From: Methylobacterium isbiliense
GTDB taxonomy: Bacteria; Pseudomonadota; Alphaproteobacteria; Rhizobiales; Beijerinckiaceae
Direction: 5' to 3'
Length of the DNA stretch: 64,000 nt
NCBI RefSeq assembly: GCF_022179325.1
Contig: NZ_BPQQ01000016.1
Span: 186,001-250,000, forward strand
The notes beneath the pieces were generated by a model. The model ran no database searches. It saw only the letters and a program-made list of their open reading frames with translations, and was not told the origin of the DNA. Every line of letters starts with the position of its first letter. Position 1 is the stretch's first letter. Below are positions 16,855 to 27,405 of this stretch, in pieces. The translations under genes and the position numbers were made by a program.

Positions 16855-17466
16855 TTAAGCGGAATCGCCGCGGGCGAGCCCCTTCAGCATCTCGGGCGTG
16901 TCGACGTCGATGAGCACGCCGGAACCGTCCGCCGGCCATTCGAGCACGTCCGTCCGCCCCGCGAGGAGCGGCCCCGCGCCGCGGTCGCCGGTCAGGCGCG
17001 CGAGATCGTCCGCGAGGATCCGGCGGTTGAGGAGCACCGGATTGCCCCGGCGCCCGCCGCAGACCGGGACGATGGCGGCGGGCTTCGGCGCGGCGGCCCG
17101 GAACGCGTCGGCGAGGGACCGGATCAGGCCGGGCGGGACGCACGGCATGTCGCCGAGCAGGATGATGGCGCCGCCGGCGGCCTCCGGCAGGGCCGCGAGC
17201 CCGACCTGCAGCGACGTCGCCAAGCCGTCCGCATAGCGGGGGTTCGGGACGAGGCGGAGGTCGAGGCCGGCGAGCGCCGCCCTCACGGAATCCTGCGCGT
17301 GGCCGAGGACGGCGACGACCGGCCCGGCCTCGGCCGCGAGCGCCGCCTCCGCCGCGTGGCGCACCAGCGGCTTGCCGTCGAGATCGGCCAGGAGCTTCGG
17401 GGCATCCCCGAACCGCGTGCCGCGCCCCGCCGCCAGCAGCACGAGGCCGACCGGATCCGGGGTCAC
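16855..17466 (-). CDS. mocA: MobA-like NTP transferase, probable molybdenum cofactor cytidylyltransferase
   Basis: Cytoplasmic nucleotidyltransferase of 203 residues that would attach CMP (or GMP) to molybdopterin for the hydroxylase encoded upstream. The GTG start at 17466 overlaps the previous stop (GTGA). The signature LLAAGRGTRFGDAPKLLADL carries the nucleotide-binding loop and Lys; GDMPCVPP holds the metal-binding Asp, and GGRRGNPVLL the substrate loop, as in MocA/MobA. Xanthine-oxidase-family enzymes generally use the cytosine dinucleotide form, so MocA activity fits the context. It is the last gene of the cox-type cluster. Confidence 0.85.
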   Translation of the reverse strand: MTPDPVGLVLLAAGRGTRFGDAPKLLADLDGKPLVRHAAEAALAAEAGPVVAVLGHAQDSVRAALAGLDLRLVPNPRYADGLATSLQVGLAALPEAAGGAIILLGDMPCVPPGLIRSLADAFRAAAPKPAAIVPVCGGRRGNPVLLNRRILADDLARLTGDRGAGPLLAGRTDVLEWPADGSGVLIDVDTPEMLKGLARGDSA

Positions 17467-18485
17467 TCCCCCTCCTCCGGCGCGCCGCCGGAGCGCGGCT
17501 GCGGCCGGGAGACGATCTCCATCAAGAGGCCGCCGACCCCCAGGCGCACGATGTCGGCGCGCCCGACCGGCAGATCGGCGAGCAGGCGGTGGAGCACCCA
17601 GTCGAAGCCGTTCTCCTTGGGCGAGCGCGCGCAGCCGGGCGCCCCGATCACCGGCCTCCCGTCGAGGTCGCCGATCAGCAGCAGGTTGCCCGGATCGACC
17701 GGCATGCCGAAATGCGCGACGCCCCCCCCCGCCGCCTCGATCCCCGCCGGGATCACGTCGCGCCGGTCGGCGATGGCGGAGGCGCCGAACACCACCGCCA
17801 GATCCGCAGCCCTCTCCGACACGGCGTCGCGCAGCGCGGTGGCCACCGCCTCCGCCGCATGCGGCACGCGCGTCTCGCCGACGATCCCCGCCCCGGTCGG
17901 CGCGAGGCGGTCGGCGAAGACCCGCAGCGTCTTGTCCACCACGCTCGGCTTCAGGCCCGGCAGCAGGGTCGAGATCACGGCGACGCGCCGCCGCCGGTAG
18001 GGCGCTACCGCGAGGGCCGGGTGCGGCACCGCCGCCAACGCGCGGTCGAGCGTCCTGCCCGGCACCGCGTACGGGATGATCTTGACGGTGGCCACCATCT
18101 CGCCGGCCACGACCGGCTTGAAGGGCGGAAGCGTCGCGAGGGTCACGGCTTCGTCGACGGCGTTGACCGCATCGATCGCGCCGATGTCGAGGCGCAGCAC
18201 GCCCGCCTGCGTCGCGTGCAGGTTGGAGCGTCCGGTGAAGGGCGCGGCGACCTCCAGCCCCTCGCCCGCCACGGCCTCGGCGATCGCCCGCGCCGCCTCG
18301 TCCTCGCCGATGTCGTCGGCGTCGAGGGCGACCGCGATCACCTGCGCGACGCCCGCGGCGGCGAGGCGCGCGGCGTCCTCGGCGCCGATCCTGCTGCCCT
18401 TGCGCAGCACCACGTCGCCCGCCCGCACCGAGTGGGCCGAGACGAGCCCGACCGAGGCCGCGACCGGAACCGGGCCGAACCTCAC
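17463..18485 (-). CDS. Molybdopterin-binding protein (MoeA/MogA-fold, accessory to hydroxylase)
   Basis: Protein of 340 residues with a molybdopterin-binding (MoCF) domain. The GTG start at 18485 overlaps the XdhC-like stop (GTGA), and the gene ends overlapping mocA in the same way, so translation is coupled on both sides. The N-terminal part (VRFGPVPVAASVGLVSAHSV) with HSVRAGDVVLRKG resembles MoeA domain borders; the central part has a TGRSNLHA loop; the MoCF-like part contains VFGASAIADRRDVIP, near the usual GGxS/D binding loop. It is shorter than MoeA. It probably helps insert molybdenum or prepare the cofactor for the CoxL-type enzyme. Confidence 0.78.
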   Translation of the reverse strand: MRFGPVPVAASVGLVSAHSVRAGDVVLRKGSRIGAEDAARLAAAGVAQVIAVALDADDIGEDEAARAIAEAVAGEGLEVAAPFTGRSNLHATQAGVLRLDIGAIDAVNAVDEAVTLATLPPFKPVVAGEMVATVKIIPYAVPGRTLDRALAAVPHPALAVAPYRRRRVAVISTLLPGLKPSVVDKTLRVFADRLAPTGAGIVGETRVPHAAEAVATALRDAVSERAADLAVVFGASAIADRRDVIPAGIEAAGGGVAHFGMPVDPGNLLLIGDLDGRPVIGAPGCARSPKENGFDWVLHRLLADLPVGRADIVRLGVGGLLMEIVSRPQPRSGGAPEEGE

Positions 18486-19162
18486 GGGGCGGCCTTGCGC
18501 AGGGCGGCGATGATCTCGGCCAGCACTGAGACCGCGATCTCGGTCGGGCTGACGGCCCCGATATCGAGGCCGATCGGGGCGCGCAGGCGGCCAATCGCCG
18601 CCTCGTCGAGCCCGGCCTGCGCCAGCCGCTCGACCCGCTTGGCGTGGGTCTTCCGGGAGCCCAGCGCACCGACGTAGAAGCACTCCGCCCGCAGGGCCGC
18701 GACCAGGGCGGGATCGTCGATCTTGGGGTCGTGGGTCAGGGCCGCCACCGCCGTGTAGCGGTCGAGGGGCGGCAGCGCGGCCAGCGCCTCCTCGGGCCAC
18801 TGCGCGAGGAGCGGCACGTCGGGGAAGCGCTCGGGCGTCGCGAAGGCGGTGCGCGGGTCGATGATGGTGACGTCGAGGTCGGTCAGCGCCGCCATCGGGG
18901 CGAGCGCCTGGCTGATGTGGACCGCGCCGATCACCACGAGGCGCGGCGGCGGCACGTGGACGGTCAGGAAGACGTTGCCCCCTTCGGCGAGCCCGCTCTT
19001 GCCCGCGCGCAGGCGCGCCGCGAGTTCGCCGGCCAGCGGATCGGCGCCGATCCCGGCCTCGCGCACGAGGCGCTGCGCGCTGCCGTCGAGCGCCGTGACC
19101 AGGATCGCGGCGCGGCGCGCGGCGCGCTCGGCGTTGAGCGCCTGGAGGAGATCGAGCCTCAT
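18482..19162 (-). CDS. XdhC/CoxI-like protein, C-terminal (Rossmann) half
   Basis: Cytoplasmic protein of 226 residues matching the C-terminal XdhC domain. XdhC proteins bind the molybdenum cofactor and promote its sulfuration and insertion into xanthine-dehydrogenase-family enzymes. A dinucleotide-binding-like segment RLVVIGAVHISQALAPMA is followed by VTIIDPRTAFATPERFP and the typical VAALTHDPKIDDPAL and FYVGALGSRKTHAKR motifs. The end, SPTEIAVSVLAEIIA, is also canonical. The N-terminal XdhC domain is encoded by the separate gene 28 bases upstream. It overlaps the next gene by four bases. Confidence 0.88.
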   Translation of the reverse strand: MRLDLLQALNAERAARRAAILVTALDGSAQRLVREAGIGADPLAGELAARLRAGKSGLAEGGNVFLTVHVPPPRLVVIGAVHISQALAPMAALTDLDVTIIDPRTAFATPERFPDVPLLAQWPEEALAALPPLDRYTAVAALTHDPKIDDPALVAALRAECFYVGALGSRKTHAKRVERLAQAGLDEAAIGRLRAPIGLDIGAVSPTEIAVSVLAEIIAALRKAAP

Positions 19163-19190
19163 CGCGGGCCCCGCAGGTGCCGGTTCTCCA

Positions 19191-19514
<324 letters not shown>

Positions 19515-19561
19515 CGGTCGAACTCCCGCGCCCGGCGAGGAACATCGCCACAAGGTAGGTG

Positions 19562-20745
19562 TCAGCCCGCGCGGCGCAACCAAGCGCGCGGGTCCTGCGC
19601 GCGGGTCGGCCCTGCGCCGATCGCGCGGCAGAGATCCTCCATCGCCGCGAGGCTGTGGATCGGCCGGAAATCGTGGACGTGCGGCAGCATCGCCCGGATG
19701 CCGCCGGCCCGCGCCTCGAAGCGGTCGAAGCGCAGGAGCGGGTTGAGCCAGACCAGCCGGCGGCAGGAGCGCTTGAGCCGGTCCATCTCGAAGGTGAGGT
19801 CCGGCGTCACCTCCCGCTCCAGCCCGTCGGTGAACAGCAGCACCACCGCGCCGCCGCCCAGCACCCGGCGCGACCAGTGCCGGTTGAAGGCGTGCAGCGC
19901 CTCGGCGATGCGCGTGCCGCCTTCCCAGTCCCGCGCCCGGGCGCTCGCCCGCGCCAGCGCCTCGTCGGGATCGCGGCGGGCGAGTTCGCGGGTGATGTTG
20001 GTGAGCCGCGTCGCGAAGACGAAGCTGTGCACGCGCCGCCGCTCGCTCAGGGCGTGCAGGAAGTGCAGGAACAGGCGGGAATACTCGGCCATCGAGCCCG
20101 AGATGTCGGCGAGCGCCACGACCGGGGGCGGGCGCTCCCGCGGCGCCCGGAAGGCGAGGTCGATGCCGCCATAGGCCCGGATCGTGCGCTGGAAGCTGCG
20201 CCGCGGGTCGATGCGCCCGCGCGCCCGGGCCTCGAAGCGGCGGGTGCGGGTCGCGTCGTCGGGCAGCCGCAGGGCCGCGATCTGCCGGCGGGCCTCGGCC
20301 ACCTCGTCGGCGCTCATCTGGGCGAAGTCCTTCGCCTTCAGCACCTCGCGCTCGGAGACCGAGAGGGTCGCGCGCACCACCGTCTCGTCGCGCTGGACCT
20401 TGGGCTTCGGCGCCTGCTTGGGGCTCAGCGCCTCGCGCACGCGCAGCGCCCCGGCCTTCGGCGGCTGCGGCCCGCGCTCGGGGGCCACAGGCGACATCTG
20501 GGCGATCAGCTTCTCGATCAGGTCGCGCCGCCGCCAGAAGAGGCGAAAGGCCTCGTCGAACAGGACCGAGTGCTCGTGCTTGCGCACCAGCACCGCGTGA
20601 AGGGTCCAGTAAAAATCCTCGCGCGTGCTGAGGCCCGCCGCCTGCACGGCCTCGACCGCGTCGATGACGTCGCCGGGTCCGACCGGAAGACCCGCGGCGC
20701 GCAAGGCCCGGGCGAAATAGGCGATGTTGTCCGGCAGCCGCCCGG

Positions 20746-20749
<4 letters not shown>
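19562..20749 (-). CDS. coxE: VWA domain protein, CoxE-like
   Basis: Protein of 395 residues with a C-terminal von Willebrand A domain. The ATG at 20749 overlaps the coxD stop (ATGA). The N-terminus MTGRLPDNIAYFARALRAAG and the downstream FYWTLHAVLVRKHEH are typical of CoxE. The MIDAS motif DISGSMAEYSR is intact, with the downstream Thr and Asp in the RIAEAL and LLFTDGLE segments. With the MoxR ATPase CoxD, CoxE is needed in carboxydotrophs for maturation of the bimetallic site of CO dehydrogenase. It would interact with the ATPase and the hydroxylase in the cytoplasm. Confidence 0.88.
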
Positions 20750-21648
<899 letters not shown>

Positions 21649-21769
21649 GCAGGATCCTGAGGACCGCCCGCGGGTTCGGGCGAGCGCGGCGGCCATCCTC
21701 CCGACATAACCGGTTCCCGCGGGAGGAAAAGGCTCGCGCCCGGGGGCGATGGCCTCCGGGCGCGCCGCG

Positions 21770-22573
21770 TCACCGTTCGGTCGCCGCCTGCACGGCCCGG
21801 CGCGCCATCACGCCGATGAGGTGCGCGCGGTACTCCGCATCCGCGTGCAGGTCGCCGATGAGGTCGTCCGCCGGGGCCTTGAGGCCGTCGAGGGACTTCG
21901 CCGAGAAGCGCTTGGCCAGCGCCTCCTCGGCCTCCGCCCAGCGGAAGACACCGTTCGAGCCCGCCCCCGTCACGGCGACCCGGATGTCGCTCGGGCGCTT
22001 GGCCACGAAGACGCCGACGAGCGCGTAGCGCGAGGCGGGGTTGCGGAATTTCTCGTAGGCCGCCTTGTGCGGGATCGGGAAGGAGACCCCGGTGACGATC
22101 TCGCCGTCCTCCAGGGCGGTCTCGAACAGCCCGCGGAAATACTCCTCGGCCGGGATGCGGCGCTTGCTGGTGATGATCGTGGCGCCGAGCGCGAGGCAGG
22201 CGGCGGGATAATCCGCCGAGGGGTCGTTGTTCGCCACCGAGCCGCCGATGGTGCCGCGGTGCCGCACCGCCGGGTCGCCGATCAGGGCGGCGAGTTCGGA
22301 CAGGGCGGGGATCGCCTCCTTCACGTCCGCCGACTCCGCCACCGCCCCGTGGGTGGTCATGGCGCCGATGGTGACGGCGCGCGGCGTGCGCTCGATCCCG
22401 ACGAGGTCGGGGATGCGGCCGAGGTCGATCAGGTGCCCGGGCGCCGCGAGGCGCTGCTTCATGGTCGGGATCAGGGTGTGTCCCCCGGCCACGATCTTGG
22501 CGTCCTCCTGCTTGGCGACGAGGCTGAGCGCCTCCTTGAGGGTGGCGGGGCGGTGATAGTCGAAGGCGTACAT
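21770..22573 (-). CDS. coxM: Molybdenum hydroxylase FAD-binding (medium) subunit, CoxM-like
   Basis: Medium subunit of 267 residues that carries FAD and passes electrons from the iron-sulfur subunit to the quinone pool or another acceptor. It starts [20 protein letters not shown] with GGGGAGGAC upstream. The FAD-binding motifs are [14 protein letters not shown] and [19 protein letters not shown], both canonical for this family. The C-terminal part ([10 protein letters not shown] to the end) is the CO dehydrogenase flavoprotein C domain. Gap to coxL is 16 bases, so they are one operon. Confidence 0.93.
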   Translation of the reverse strand: MYAFDYHRPATLKEALSLVAKQEDAKIVAGGHTLIPTMKQRLAAPGHLIDLGRIPDLVGIERTPRAVTIGAMTTHGAVAESADVKEAIPALSELAALIGDPAVRHRGTIGGSVANNDPSADYPAACLALGATIITSKRRIPAEEYFRGLFETALEDGEIVTGVSFPIPHKAAYEKFRNPASRYALVGVFVAKRPSDIRVAVTGAGSNGVFRWAEAEEALAKRFSAKSLDGLKAPADDLIGDLHADAEYRAHLIGVMARRAVQAATER

Positions 22574-22589
22574 CGCGGGTCCTCCCCGT

Positions 22590-24959
22590 TCACTCGGCGG
22601 CGATGGGCTGGGGCTGGCGCGCGCGCTGGGCGGCGCGCCAGACGGCGAGCGGCGTGGCCGGCATGGCGATGTTCTCGTGGCCGAGCGCGTCGGTCAGCGC
22701 ATTCATCACCGCGGCGGGCGCCGCGATGGCGCCGGCCTCGCCGCAGCCCTTGATGCCGAGCGGGTTCGACGGGCAGGGCGTCACCGTCATGCCGACCTCG
22801 AAGGACGGCAGGTCGGCCGCCCGCGGCATGCGGTAATCCATGAAGCTCGCCGTCACGAGCTGGCCCTCCGCGTCGTAGACCGCGCCCTCGAACAGGGCCT
22901 GGCCCACGCCCTGCGCGATGCCGCCATGGACCTGCCCCTCGACGATCATCGGGTTGATGATAGTGCCGAAATCGTCCACCGCCGTGAACCGCTCGATGGT
23001 GACGTGGCCGGTGTCGGGATCGACCTCCAGCTCGCAGATGTGCATCCCGGCCGGGAAGGTGAAGTTAGTGGGATCGTAGAACGCCCCCTCCTTCAGCCCC
23101 GGCTCCAGCTCGGCGCCCGTGAACTTGTGGGCGATGTAGGCCTGGAGCGCGACCTCCCCGAAGGCGAGCGAGCGGTCGGTGCCGGCCACCGAGAAGCGGC
23201 CGTCCTTGAACTCGATGTCGCCCTCGCCCGCTTCGAGCGCGTAGGCCGCGACCTTGCGGCCCTTGGCGATCACCTTGTCGAGGGCCTTGGCGATGGCCGA
23301 CATGCCGACCGCGCCCGAGCGCGAGCCGTAGGTGCCCATGCCGAATTGCACCTTGTCGGTGTCGCCGTGCACGATGTTCACGCTCTCGATCGGCACGCCG
23401 AGCCGATCGGCGACGAGCTGCGCGAAGGTGGTCTCGTGACCCTGGCCGTGGCTGTGCGAGCCCGTCAGCACCTCGATGGAGCCGGTCGGGTTGACGCGCA
23501 CCTCGGCCGATTCCCACAGGCCGACGCCCGCGCCGAGCGCCCCCACCGCCTGCGAGGGGGCGATGCCGCAGGCCTCGATGTAGGATGAGAAGCCGATGCC
23601 GCGCAGTTTGCCCCGCCGCGCGCTCTCGCGCCGGCGCTTGGGGAAGTGCTTGTAGTCGGCCGCCTCCAGCGCCTTGTCGAGCGAGGCCCCGTAGTCGCCG
23701 ACGTCGTAGTTCATGATGACGGGCGTCTGGTGCGGGAAGCTCTTGATGTAGTTGCGCCGCCGGAACCGGGCCGGATCCTGCCCGGTCTGGCGCGCCGCCA
23801 CCTCCACCAGCCGCTCGATCACGAAGGTCGCCTCGGGGCGCCCGGCGCCGCGATAGGCATCGACCGGAGCGGTGTTGGTGTAGACCCCGTCCACCTCGCA
23901 GTAGATCGCCGGGATGTTGTACTGCCCCGAGAGCAGCGGCGCGTAGAGGTAGGTCGGCACAGAGGAGGCGAAGGTCGACAGGTAGGCCCCGAGATTGGCC
24001 ACCGTGTGGACCCGCAAGCCCAGGATGCGGCCGTTCTCGTCCAGCGCCATCTCGGCATGGGTGACGTGGTCGCGCCCGTGCGCGTCGGCCAGGAAGGCCT
24101 CGGTGCGGTCGCTCGTCCACTTCACCGGCCGGCCGACCTTCTTGGCCGCCCAGACGCAGACCGTCTCCTCGGCGTAGATGAAGATCTTCGAGCCGAAGCC
24201 GCCACCCACGTCGGGCGCCACCACCCGGAGCTTGTTCTCGGGCGCGATGCCGATGAAGGCCGACAGCACGAGGCGGGCGACGTGCGGGTTCTGGCTCGTG
24301 GTGTAGAGGGTGAACTGCTCCTCGGCCTCGTCGTACTCGCCGATCGCGGCGCGCGGCTCGATCGGGTTGGGCACCAGACGGTTGTTGACGAGGTCGAGGG
24401 TGGTGACGTGCTTGGCCCGCGCGAAGGCCGAATCCACCGCGCCCTTGTCGCCCAGGTGCCAGTTGAACACCACGTTGTCGGGCGCGACCTCGTGCACCGC
24501 GGTCGCGGCGCCCTGCGCCTTCGCGGTCTCGACCACGGCGGGGAGCAGGTCGTACTCGACCGTGATCGCCTCGGCTGCGTCGCGGGCCTTGGCGAGGCTC
24601 TCGGCCACCACCACGGCGACGTGGTCGCCGACGTAGCGCACCTTGCCCTGCGCCAGCGCCGGATGCGGGCCGGCCTTCATCGGGCTGCCGTCCTTGGAAT
24701 GGATCATCCAGCCGCAGATGAGATTGCCGACCTTGTCGGCCGCCAGATCCTCGCCCGTGAACACGCCGAGCACGCCCGGCATGGCCCGGGCGGCGGCGGC
24801 GTCGATGCTCCGGATCGTCGCGTGGGCGTGCGGCGAGCGCAGGAAGTAGGCGTGGGCCTGCCCCGGCCGGTTGAAGTCGTCGACATACCGGCCCTTGCCG
24901 GTGATGAAGCGCTGGTCCTCCTTGCGGCGCACGGGGGCGCCGATGCCGCTCGCGGTCAT
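22590..24959 (-). CDS. coxL: Molybdenum hydroxylase large subunit, form II CoxL-like
   Basis: Catalytic subunit of 789 residues that would bind the molybdopterin cytosine dinucleotide. It starts [20 protein letters not shown] with a GAGAGGAAC ribosome site. Conserved parts are DVGGGFGSK, and near 23840-23860 AYRGAGR, the active-site loop of form II (BMS) enzymes; form I CO dehydrogenase has AYxCSFR with the copper-binding Cys, which is absent here. The C-terminal [18 protein letters not shown] holds the family Glu. Form II enzymes have been linked to CO oxidation but may act on other substrates, so CO dehydrogenase activity is not proven. The operon order S-L-M is the form II order. Confidence 0.93.
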   Translation of the reverse strand: MTASGIGAPVRRKEDQRFITGKGRYVDDFNRPGQAHAYFLRSPHAHATIRSIDAAAARAMPGVLGVFTGEDLAADKVGNLICGWMIHSKDGSPMKAGPHPALAQGKVRYVGDHVAVVVAESLAKARDAAEAITVEYDLLPAVVETAKAQGAATAVHEVAPDNVVFNWHLGDKGAVDSAFARAKHVTTLDLVNNRLVPNPIEPRAAIGEYDEAEEQFTLYTTSQNPHVARLVLSAFIGIAPENKLRVVAPDVGGGFGSKIFIYAEETVCVWAAKKVGRPVKWTSDRTEAFLADAHGRDHVTHAEMALDENGRILGLRVHTVANLGAYLSTFASSVPTYLYAPLLSGQYNIPAIYCEVDGVYTNTAPVDAYRGAGRPEATFVIERLVEVAARQTGQDPARFRRRNYIKSFPHQTPVIMNYDVGDYGASLDKALEAADYKHFPKRRRESARRGKLRGIGFSSYIEACGIAPSQAVGALGAGVGLWESAEVRVNPTGSIEVLTGSHSHGQGHETTFAQLVADRLGVPIESVNIVHGDTDKVQFGMGTYGSRSGAVGMSAIAKALDKVIAKGRKVAAYALEAGEGDIEFKDGRFSVAGTDRSLAFGEVALQAYIAHKFTGAELEPGLKEGAFYDPTNFTFPAGMHICELEVDPDTGHVTIERFTAVDDFGTIINPMIVEGQVHGGIAQGVGQALFEGAVYDAEGQLVTASFMDYRMPRAADLPSFEVGMTVTPCPSNPLGIKGCGEAGAIAAPAAVMNALTDALGHENIAMPATPLAVWRAAQRARQPQPIAAE

Positions 24960-25027
24960 GTTCCTCTCCCGTCACTCGTCGATTCAGGCATCGCTCCGGC
25001 CTCTGGCGGGCCGGTGGAGTCTCGGCG

Positions 25028-25522
<495 letters not shown>

Positions 25523-25830
25523 GGATGATTCCTCCTCTCGCCGGCCCCCTGGACCCGTGGCTACGGGTCCCGTTCTTGCGCGTTCGGGGCGGACGCCCGC
25601 TTCGTTGAGAATTGGACGAAATCGAGTGTCAACCGGCCGCGCCGGCCGGTCAAGCCGGTTCCGGCTGGACCTTTGGCCGCCGATGCGTGCGGTTTCGCGG
25701 CTGCGAAGGGGGCGATCCGATTGCGCGCCGCACGGACCGCGCCCGGCAGCCAGAGCGGGAATGAGAGCGAACCTGCTATTTATGGATGTACGGGTGCCGG
25801 CTCAGGCCGCCGCGGGCGGCCGGCCGCGGA
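25523..25830 (-). promoter_or_regulatory. Leader and promoter region of the cox-type cluster
   Basis: About 308 bases without a gene, between coxS and the pseudo-protease stop. A stem GGACCCGT 25551-25558 with ACGGGTCC 25563-25570 and a 4-base loop sits 28 bases before the coxS start and could be a leader structure or an operator. Further upstream lie GCGCCGGCCGG-type palindromic G/C runs near 25630-25660. An AT-richer patch near 25770-25790 is a plausible promoter area. I could not assign a sigma factor. Confidence 0.4.
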
Positions 25831-27216
25831 TCACGGCCGGCAGGTCACGGGAAGCACCAGGGGAGCGATCGGTCCCGCGGCCGCCCCGACGCTCCTCGGC
25901 GCGGCATCCGGCCCCAGCGCAAGTCCGGTGTCCTCGGCGCCCAGAAGGCCGCGCAGGGCCTCGATGCCGGCGAGCGGGTGGGTCATCGGCGGCATCACGC
26001 CCGCCACGAGCCGCGGCTGCGCCGGCATGCGGGCGACGAGGCCGACGAGCCGTCCGGCCCGGTCGAGCACCGGGGCGCCCGCCGCGCCCGGCTGGAGCGG
26101 CGCGGCGATGCCGCCCGGGCCGGTGCTGCCGGTCGTCACCGAGGCCCCGCCCTCCCGGGAGGCGGCGACCACCACGACCTCGCCGTCCGGTGCGCCGGGC
26201 GCGGCGGCGATCGCGCCGGCCCGCGCCGCAGGCCCGGCTTCGAGCAGGGCGAGCCCCGCCTCCTGGCGGATCAGGCGGGCCGGCACGCCGCCCACGAGCG
26301 GGGTCGCGCACGCGCCGAGCGCGGCCGCAGCGGTGACCACCCGCCGCGGCGCGACGACGAGCGCCGTCGCGGCGACCGAAGTCTGGGCGGCCGAGGCTGG
26401 GGCGGCCGCGGGCGCCGCATCGGCGGGGCGGGGGCCCGCGGCCATCGGCGCATCGGCCGGGAAGGGCGCGAAGCTGTTCGCCGCGGCGATCACCAAGCGG
26501 TCGACCTCGCGCGCCAGCGCCTTGTCGTACGCGACGGTGAAGCCGCGGATGCCCTGGCTCGCGGCGGCGTAGCGGATGTAGAACTTCCCCGCCGCCGTCT
26601 CGCCCGTCACCACCACGAAGTCAGGCTTCTTGAGCTTGTAGGTCACCTTGCGCTCGGGGGTGACCTGGGTGGCCCGCTCGAACAGGGCGTCGAGGTCGCT
26701 CTCGCCGGGGGCGTACGCCTTGGTGTCGAGGGTGACGCGCCCGTCCGCGCTCTGCCAGCGCGTGCCGTTCGGGATGCGCGTCCGCTTCGCGAGCAGGCGC
26801 TCGGGCACGCCGAGCACGATCCCGGTATTGGCATCCGTCTCCACCGAGAACTTCGCCGCCTGCCGCGCGGCCTGTCCGGCGGCCAGCAGCCGTGCCCGTG
26901 CCCTGTCGTCGAGGATGCCGGTCGGCTCGGCGCCGGCCTGCGCCTGCCACGCGACGATGCCCTCGAAGGTGCGCCGGCCGAAGGCGCCGCTCGTCACGCT
27001 GTTGTAGTCGCTGACCCAGACGAGGGCGTCCTGCACCGCCTTGCGCTCGGCCTCGGGCCGCGCCTCGAAGGCGGCGCGCGCCGCTTCGAACACCGGATCG
27101 ACCGCGGCGGGCGGGCGCTGGGGCGCGGCGGGCCGCGGCGCGGGGGCCTGAGCCGACGCCGCCGCGGCCCCGAGCAGGATGGCGCAGGCCGGAAGCAGGC
27201 GGACGGGGCGCAGCAT
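25831..27216 (-). CDS. Peptidoglycan-binding protein with catalytically dead trypsin-like domain
   Basis: Exported protein of 461 residues. ATG 27216 gives the signal peptide [20 protein letters not shown] ending ASAQA. Residues about 55-115 form a peptidoglycan-binding-like domain ([20 protein letters not shown], then PTGILD). A middle region (about 120-245) has an unassigned alpha/beta fold containing [16 protein letters not shown]. Residues about 280-420 follow the trypsin-like pattern, but every catalytic position is replaced: [10 protein letters not shown] has Ala298 where His is expected, EAGLALLEA has Gly321 for Asp, and [10 protein letters not shown] has Ala379 for Ser. The cysteines near Ala298 and the C-terminus could form a disulfide. 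It is divergent from the alpha-2-macroglobulin gene. A binding or regulatory role in the envelope is inferred. Confidence 0.8.
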   Translation of the reverse strand: MLRPVRLLPACAILLGAAAASAQAPAPRPAAPQRPPAAVDPVFEAARAAFEARPEAERKAVQDALVWVSDYNSVTSGAFGRRTFEGIVAWQAQAGAEPTGILDDRARARLLAAGQAARQAAKFSVETDANTGIVLGVPERLLAKRTRIPNGTRWQSADGRVTLDTKAYAPGESDLDALFERATQVTPERKVTYKLKKPDFVVVTGETAAGKFYIRYAAASQGIRGFTVAYDKALAREVDRLVIAAANSFAPFPADAPMAAGPRPADAAPAAAPASAAQTSVAATALVVAPRRVVTAAAALGACATPLVGGVPARLIRQEAGLALLEAGPAARAGAIAAAPGAPDGEVVVVAASREGGASVTTGSTGPGGIAAPLQPGAAGAPVLDRAGRLVGLVARMPAQPRLVAGVMPPMTHPLAGIEALRGLLGAEDTGLALGPDAAPRSVGAAAGPIAPLVLPVTCRP

Positions 27217-27405
27217 CGAGGGGGGTCTCCGGAAGCGGACCGCGGTCGCGGCATCCAGCTTGGCAGAGGCCGGCCCCAACATCCAGCGGCAGGGCGCGCG
27301 GGGCGTCGCGGCGGCGCCCGGTCAAGGATCCGGCGAACAGCCGAGAGCCGTTCTCAATGCCTCCCGGTATGCTACCTTGCGGGCAGGGAGAACAGCGCGG
27401 GGCCG

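Noticed and set aside
25786-27405. In-frame extension of the alpha-2-macroglobulin frame 540 codons upstream
   Set aside because: The extension is antisense to the pseudo-protease gene and lacks domains; the signal peptide begins at ATG 27406.
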